DNA of 64,000 bases from Mycolicibacterium chitae (GTDB taxonomy: Bacteria; Actinomycetota; Actinomycetes; Mycobacteriales; Mycobacteriaceae). The notes beneath the pieces were generated by a model. It was not told where the DNA came from. It saw only the letters and a program-made list of their open reading frames with translations, and ran no database searches. Positions 60,058 to 64,000 of this stretch are shown here, in pieces. The stretch covers positions 1,178,001 to 1,242,000 of the forward strand of contig NZ_LR134355.1 of NCBI RefSeq assembly GCF_900637205.1, read 5' to 3'. Position 1 is the stretch's first letter, and every line of letters begins with the position of its first letter. Made by a program: the position numbers and the translations under genes.

Positions 60058-61222
60058 GGATCATCGGGATCGACAGCGCCAGGAACGTCACCTGCAGACC
60101 GGCGCCGTCGGCCAGCGGTCCGGCCACGATGAGCCCGACCGGGCCGGCCGCATACGCCAGCGAGCCCATCACCCCGACCACCCGGCCGCGCAGATGCTGC
60201 GGCGCCCGGGTCTGCATGACGTAGTTGTAGATCGGCTGGATGGGCCCGTAGGCGAACCCGCCGATGGCCGCCATCGCCAGGATCACCGGCAGCGGCGGCA
60301 GCACCGCGATCACCGTCATGGTGATGCCCAGGATCAGCACCGCGGCGATCATCGTCACCCGTCGGCTCATGAACCGCGAGGTCACCGCGTAGCCCAGCGC
60401 GCCCACCAACCCGCCGATCGACAGCGCCATCAGCACCCAGCCCAGCTGCGCGGGCTCGGAGCGGTCGGTGAAGTACTTCGGGAACAGCACGCTCTCCATC
60501 GGCATGTACAGCCCCACGACCGCCAGGTCGATCAGCGCCAGGGTGCGCAGCACCCGCAGGTTCCACACGAAGCGCAGACCCTCGACGATCCCGGCCCACA
60601 CCTGCTCGGGCAGCTGGGTGCGGTCCGGAACCCCGGCGCCCTCGAGGCGCAACGCCCCGATGACCGCCATCGACAACGCGAACGCGCCCGCGGTCACCCA
60701 CATGGTGTTGATGCCGCCGATCGTCGCGATCAGCACACCGCCGATGCCCGGCCCCACGATGTAGGCCAGGTTGAAGACGGCCTCGTAGCCGCTGTTGGCC
60801 TTGTCCAGGGTCCAGCCGGCCTGCGCGGCGGCCTCGGGCAGCATGGTCTCGCGGGCGGTCATCCCGGCCGGATCGAAGAACGCGCCGAACGCGGCCAGCG
60901 TCGCCAGCACGGCCACGTTGACGGCCTCGGCCCCGAAGCTCAGCGCGATCACCGGCACCGCGGCCACCGACAGCGCCGAGAGCAGATCCGAGAGCATCGA
61001 CACCCGCCGCCGGCCCAGATAGTCCACCGCGGTCCCGGCGAACAGCGTCGCCACCAGCAGCGGCAGGGTGGCCGCCATCGCCACCACCGAGGCCTCCATC
61101 GCCGAGCCGTTGCGCTGCAGCACCAACCACGGGAACGCGATGATCGAGATGCCGTTGCCGGCGCCGGCGACCAGGGCCGAGAACAGGATCAGCCCGAGCG
61201 GTACGCGGGAGCGGCTGGCCAT
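59996..61222 (-). CDS. tap: Tap-type MFS multidrug efflux pump (Rv1258c homologue)
   Basis: A 408-residue twelve-helix MFS pump closely resembling Tap of M. tuberculosis and M. fortuitum as I recall them: [85 protein letters not shown] and [27 protein letters not shown]. Tap exports tetracycline and aminoglycosides and contributes to intrinsic tolerance in mycobacteria. It is divergent from udgB (65 bp). Confidence 0.92.
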   Translation of the reverse strand: MASRSRVPLGLILFSALVAGAGNGISIIAFPWLVLQRNGSAMEASVVAMAATLPLLVATLFAGTAVDYLGRRRVSMLSDLLSALSVAAVPVIALSFGAEAVNVAVLATLAAFGAFFDPAGMTARETMLPEAAAQAGWTLDKANSGYEAVFNLAYIVGPGIGGVLIATIGGINTMWVTAGAFALSMAVIGALRLEGAGVPDRTQLPEQVWAGIVEGLRFVWNLRVLRTLALIDLAVVGLYMPMESVLFPKYFTDRSEPAQLGWVLMALSIGGLVGALGYAVTSRFMSRRVTMIAAVLILGITMTVIAVLPPLPVILAMAAIGGFAYGPIQPIYNYVMQTRAPQHLRGRVVGVMGSLAYAAGPVGLIVAGPLADGAGLQVTFLALSIPMILIGVVALFLPSLRELDRTPG

Positions 61223-61287
61223 GGCGAATCGACGCTAGCAGTGCGAACCCGCCGCGACCACGCAATTTCGACTGGCACGATGAAGAG

Positions 61288-62100
61288 GTGTTGCCTCATC
61301 CGCGGACCGGGCGTCTGTTCGCCTCGCCGGTGCCGCCCGGCACCGGCTGGCCGGGTGACCCGGCCACCGCCGCGACCCCCGTCGCCGCCGACGAGACCGA
61401 GGTTGCGGAGTTGGCCGCCGCCGCCGGCAGTGTGCGCGAACTCGACGCTCAGATCAGCGTGTGCCGGGCCTGCCCGCGGTTGGTGTCGTGGCGCGAGGAG
61501 GTCGCGGTCGTCAAGCGGCGCTCGTTCGCCGATCAGCCGTACTGGGGCCGGCCGGTGCCCGCGTGGGGCGCGGCGCGGCCCCGGCTGCTGATCCTCGGCC
61601 TGGCCCCGGCGGCCAACGGCGCCAACCGGACCGGGCGGATCTTCACCGGGGACCGCTCCGGCGATCAGCTGTTCGCCGCGCTGCACCGCGCCGGCCTGGT
61701 CAACCAGTCGACGGCCGTGGATGCCGCGGACGGATTGCGCGCCAACAAGATTCGCATCACGTCTCCGGTGCGCTGCGCCCCGCCCGGCAACGCGCCGACC
61801 CCGGCCGAGCGGGTGACCTGTTCGCCGTGGCTGCTCGCGGAGTGGGCGATGATCTCCCCGCACGTCCGGGTGATCGTCACCCTGGGCGGCTTCGCCTGGC
61901 AGGTGGCGCTCGGGCTGCTGGCGGGGCAGTTCGGCAAGCCCCGGCCGAAGTTCGGCCACGGCGCCGTCGTCGACCTGGCCTCCGGGCAGCAGCTGCTCGG
62001 CTGCTTCCACCCCAGCCAGCAGAACATGTTCACCGGCCGCCTGACCCCGGCGATGCTCGACGACATCTTCACCGACGCCCGCCGCCGCGCCGGCATCTGA
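61288..62100 (+). CDS. udgB: Family 5 uracil-DNA glycosylase UdgB
   Basis: A 270-residue Fe-S glycosylase removing uracil and related bases. Motif [20 protein letters not shown] is the family 5 form, motif B is [14 protein letters not shown], and Cys residues in [16 protein letters not shown] and VTCSPW are the expected 4Fe-4S ligands. GTG at 61288 gives a length slightly below the 299 I recall for Rv1259. Confidence 0.92.
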   Translation: MLPHPRTGRLFASPVPPGTGWPGDPATAATPVAADETEVAELAAAAGSVRELDAQISVCRACPRLVSWREEVAVVKRRSFADQPYWGRPVPAWGAARPRLLILGLAPAANGANRTGRIFTGDRSGDQLFAALHRAGLVNQSTAVDAADGLRANKIRITSPVRCAPPGNAPTPAERVTCSPWLLAEWAMISPHVRVIVTLGGFAWQVALGLLAGQFGKPRPKFGHGAVVDLASGQQLLGCFHPSQQNMFTGRLTPAMLDDIFTDARRRAGI

Positions 62101-62122
62101 GCGCCCGCATCTGAGCGATTTC

Positions 62123-62159
62123 GGCGTGATCTCCCACGCTCACCGTGTGAGATCACGCC
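62123..62159. terminator. Imperfect hairpin, second copy of the 9063-9111 family
   Basis: GGCGTGATCTC pairs with GAGATCACGCC (11 bp), then one mismatch and CACG/CGTG around a 5-nt loop. It follows the udgB stop by about 20 bp. The upper arm matches the first arm of the perfect hairpin at 9063-9111 apart from a few changes. Confidence 0.6.
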
Positions 62160-62200
62160 CAACTCGGAAGCAAACCGGGGTCCGCGGCGTTGGGAGAGCT

Positions 62201-63250
62201 ATGCGGCTCTCTGTCCTCGACCTCGTTCCCGTCCGTAGCGACCAGTCCACCTCCGATGCGCTGGCCGCCACGGTGCGGTTGGCGCAGGCCGCCGACCAGC
62301 TGGGCTACACCCGCTACTGGGTGGCCGAACACCACAACATGCCCGCGGTGGCCGCCACCAGCCCGCCGGTGCTGCTCGCCTACCTCGCGGCCCAGACCAG
62401 CCACATCCGGCTGGGCTCCGGCGGCGTCATGCTGCCCAACCACGCGCCACTGGCCGTCGCCGAGCAGTTCGCGCTGCTGGAGGCCGCCGCGCCGGGCCGC
62501 ATCGACCTGGGGTTGGGCCGCGCGCCGGGCAGCGATCCGGTGACCTCGGTCGCGCTGCGCGGGCCCGCCGGCCGCGACGACTCCGACATCCAGAACTTCC
62601 CGCAGTACCTCGATGAGGTCGCGGCCATGATGAGCCCCACCGGGGTCCGCGTCGAGTTGCCCGCGCATCTGGGCCGACCCGATTACATCCTCAAGGCCAC
62701 CCCCGAGGCCGTCGGCGAGCCGCGGCTGTGGCTGCTGGGGTCCTCGATGTACTCGGCACACCTGGCCGCGGCCAAGGGATTGCCCTACGTCTTTGCCCAC
62801 CACTTCTCCGGGCAGGGCACCGCGGAGGCCCTCGAGATCTACCGCAGCGAGTTCCAGCCCAGCGCGCTGACCGCCGAGCCGGTGACCTTCCTGACCGTCA
62901 ACGCCTCGGTGGCCGCCACCCGCGAGGAGGCCGAAGCCCTGCTGCTGCCGCAGCTGCAGATGATGGCCCGGCTGCGCACGGGACAGCCGCTGCGCGCGCT
63001 GGATCTGGTCGAGGACGCCGAGGCTCAGCGGTCCACGCCGCAGGAGGAGGCGATCATCGCGGCCGGCCGGTCCAAGAGCATCGTCGGCACCCCGGCCGAG
63101 GCCGCCGAGCAGGTGCGCGCGCTGGCCGAGCAGTTCGGGGTCGACGAGGTGATGGTCAATCCGGTCGCCTCGGCGCGGCGGGGCACCGACCCGGCCACCG
63201 CCCCGGCCCGGGTGACGACGGTCGAATTGCTGGCCAAGGAACTGTTCTGA
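62201..63250 (+). CDS. Luciferase-like (LLM class) flavin-dependent oxidoreductase
   Basis: A 349-residue bacterial-luciferase-type TIM barrel: MRLSVLDLVPVRSDQSTSDAL, YWVAEHHNMPAVA, RLGSGGVMLPNHAPLAVAEQFA, and GRIDLGLGRAPGSDP. It belongs to the MsnO8-like alkanal/alkanesulfonate monooxygenase subgroup and uses FMN or F420; the substrate is unknown. ATG at 62201 gives the canonical start. Confidence 0.87.
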   Translation: MRLSVLDLVPVRSDQSTSDALAATVRLAQAADQLGYTRYWVAEHHNMPAVAATSPPVLLAYLAAQTSHIRLGSGGVMLPNHAPLAVAEQFALLEAAAPGRIDLGLGRAPGSDPVTSVALRGPAGRDDSDIQNFPQYLDEVAAMMSPTGVRVELPAHLGRPDYILKATPEAVGEPRLWLLGSSMYSAHLAAAKGLPYVFAHHFSGQGTAEALEIYRSEFQPSALTAEPVTFLTVNASVAATREEAEALLLPQLQMMARLRTGQPLRALDLVEDAEAQRSTPQEEAIIAAGRSKSIVGTPAEAAEQVRALAEQFGVDEVMVNPVASARRGTDPATAPARVTTVELLAKELF

Positions 63251-63251
63251 G

Positions 63252-63692
63252 CTAAGGCGTCAGGACGACGATCGGGATCGGCCTGCTGGTGCGCTTCTGA
63301 TACTCCCGGTACATGCCGCGGTTGTTGTCGTTGACGACGTCCCACAGCCGCGCGTAGTCCGGGTCGTCGGGCCCGACGATGCGGGCGGTGACGCCGAACC
63401 GCCGCGGCCCGACGTTGATCTCCACCTGCGGTTGCTTCTTGAGGTTGAAGTACCAGCCGGGCGCCTTGGGGCTGCCGCCGCGGGAGGCCACCACCAGGTA
63501 GTTGTTGCCGTCGTTGGCGTAGCTCAGCGACGTGGTGCGCGGCTGCCCGGTCTTGGCGCCCACGGTGTGCAGCAGCAGCGCCGGGGCGAACCCGGGCAGC
63601 CGGTGTCCGATCCAGCCGCGGCTCTTCTGGTAGACGGTGTCGTGCACGCCGAGGAACAGGACCAGATACTTCTCCAGGCGGGATTGGCTCAT
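63252..63692 (-). CDS. Deazaflavin (F420)-dependent nitroreductase family protein (Rv1261c homologue)
   Basis: A 146-residue Ddn/Rv3547-type protein of the split beta-barrel F420 family: LLLHTVGAKTGQPRTTSLSYANDGNNYLVVASRGG, with the phosphate-binding SRGGSPKAPGWYFNLKKQPQVEI. These enzymes use reduced F420 to reduce quinones or nitroimidazoles. ATG at 63690-63692. It is convergent with the LLM gene (1 bp) and follows the HIT gene by 4 bp. Confidence 0.88.
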   Translation of the reverse strand: MSQSRLEKYLVLFLGVHDTVYQKSRGWIGHRLPGFAPALLLHTVGAKTGQPRTTSLSYANDGNNYLVVASRGGSPKAPGWYFNLKKQPQVEINVGPRRFGVTARIVGPDDPDYARLWDVVNDNNRGMYREYQKRTSRPIPIVVLTP

Positions 63693-63696
63693 TCGT

Positions 63697-64000
63697 TCAG
63701 TCTGGCAGCAGCGCCAGCGCGTCCCGCAGAATCTGGGCGGTCGCCTCACGGTCGGGATCGCGGCGCACCACCAGTCCCTTGGCGAACGACAGCTTGTCGC
63801 CGTCCTGCCGCGGCGCCACGTGCAGGTGGATGTGGAACACGCTCTGGAACGCGGCCTTGCCGTCGTTGATGACGACGTTGTTGCCGTCCGCGTGCAACCC
63901 GGAGGCCCGCGCGGCCCGGGCGATTCGCTGCCCGAGCCGCGCCATCCCGGCCACCGTGTCGGCCGGGGTGTCGGTCAGGTCGACGTGGTGGCGCCTGGGC
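63697..64000 (-). CDS. HIT-family nucleotide-binding protein (Rv1262c homologue), 5' end outside window
   Basis: The last ~101 residues are present and the frame stays open to the right edge. It has the histidine triad HIHLHVAPR (HxHxH) and NNVVINDGKAAFQSVFH. HIT enzymes hydrolyse dinucleotide or aminoacyl-nucleotide substrates. It is partial because the window cuts it. Confidence 0.9.
   Translation of the reverse strand, partial: PRRHHVDLTDTPADTVAGMARLGQRIARAARASGLHADGNNVVINDGKAAFQSVFHIHLHVAPRQDGDKLSFAKGLVVRRDPDREATAQILRDALALLPD

Overview
This is a GC-rich actinobacterial chromosome segment that reads as a Mycobacterium (most likely a rapidly growing Mycolicibacterium). The gene order matches, from memory, the M. 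tuberculosis H37Rv stretch from about Rv1206 to Rv1262c: fadD6-folP2-gpgS-tag-glgM-glgC, then the Rv1217c-Rv1219c exporter, sigE-rseA-htrA-tatB, mrp, lpqY-sugABC, corA, lpqZ, kgd, the Rv1250 and Rv1251c homologues, lprE-deaD, cyp130, tap, udgB and a HIT protein cut by the right edge. Several mycobacterial signatures (LpqY-SugABC, GpgS, Kgd, an IdeR box) support the assignment. I assign no species, and no tRNA, rRNA or CRISPR array was seen.

Layout. 1-7.6 kb: lipid activation, a DHPS paralogue, methylglucose-lipopolysaccharide initiation (GpgS), DNA repair and the divergent glgM/glgC alpha-glucan pair. 7.7-12.4 kb: membrane proteins and a three-gene TetR-ABC exporter unit with a perfect operator. 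12.4-17.7 kb: envelope stress (SigE, its anti-sigma RseA, HtrA, TatB) and Mrp. 17.8-23.6 kb: a transglycosylase-like protein, an Mg-sensor-like pair, a CitE-like protein and small membrane proteins. 23.8-28.7 kb: the trehalose-recycling transporter LpqY-SugABC with a translationally coupled SUFU-domain gene. 28.8-30.1 kb: a complete IS110-type insertion sequence. 30.2-43.5 kb: CorA, malic enzyme, LpqZ, a dehydrogenase, the giant Kgd and two MFS exporters. 43.5-47.6 kb: an organosulfur uptake and desulfonation operon. 47.7-54.8 kb: a nuclease-helicase, lipoprotein LprE, DEAD-box helicase and acyltransferase. 54.8-64 kb: an iron-regulated flavoreductase, CYP130 with its TetR, oxidases, an HxlR regulator, Tap efflux pump, UdgB and flavin/F420 enzymes.

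The most notable signal is in the noncoding arm of the IS110 element. On the minus strand upstream of the transposase, two strong stem-loops enclose four short segments. In order, these match the left target, right target, right-end donor and left-end donor at the element boundaries. That is the architecture of an IS110 bridge RNA. The matches fix a GC core and boundaries of about 28813-30114, and removing the element restores an intergenic repeat that also occurs intact at 7627-7688.

Other items: duplicated 3' gene ends at fadD6 and kgd, a repeated long hairpin, an operator array between an HxlR regulator and a DUF3237 gene, an IdeR box, a probable CTG start for lpqZ, and a long acidic tail on a DHA2-type exporter.
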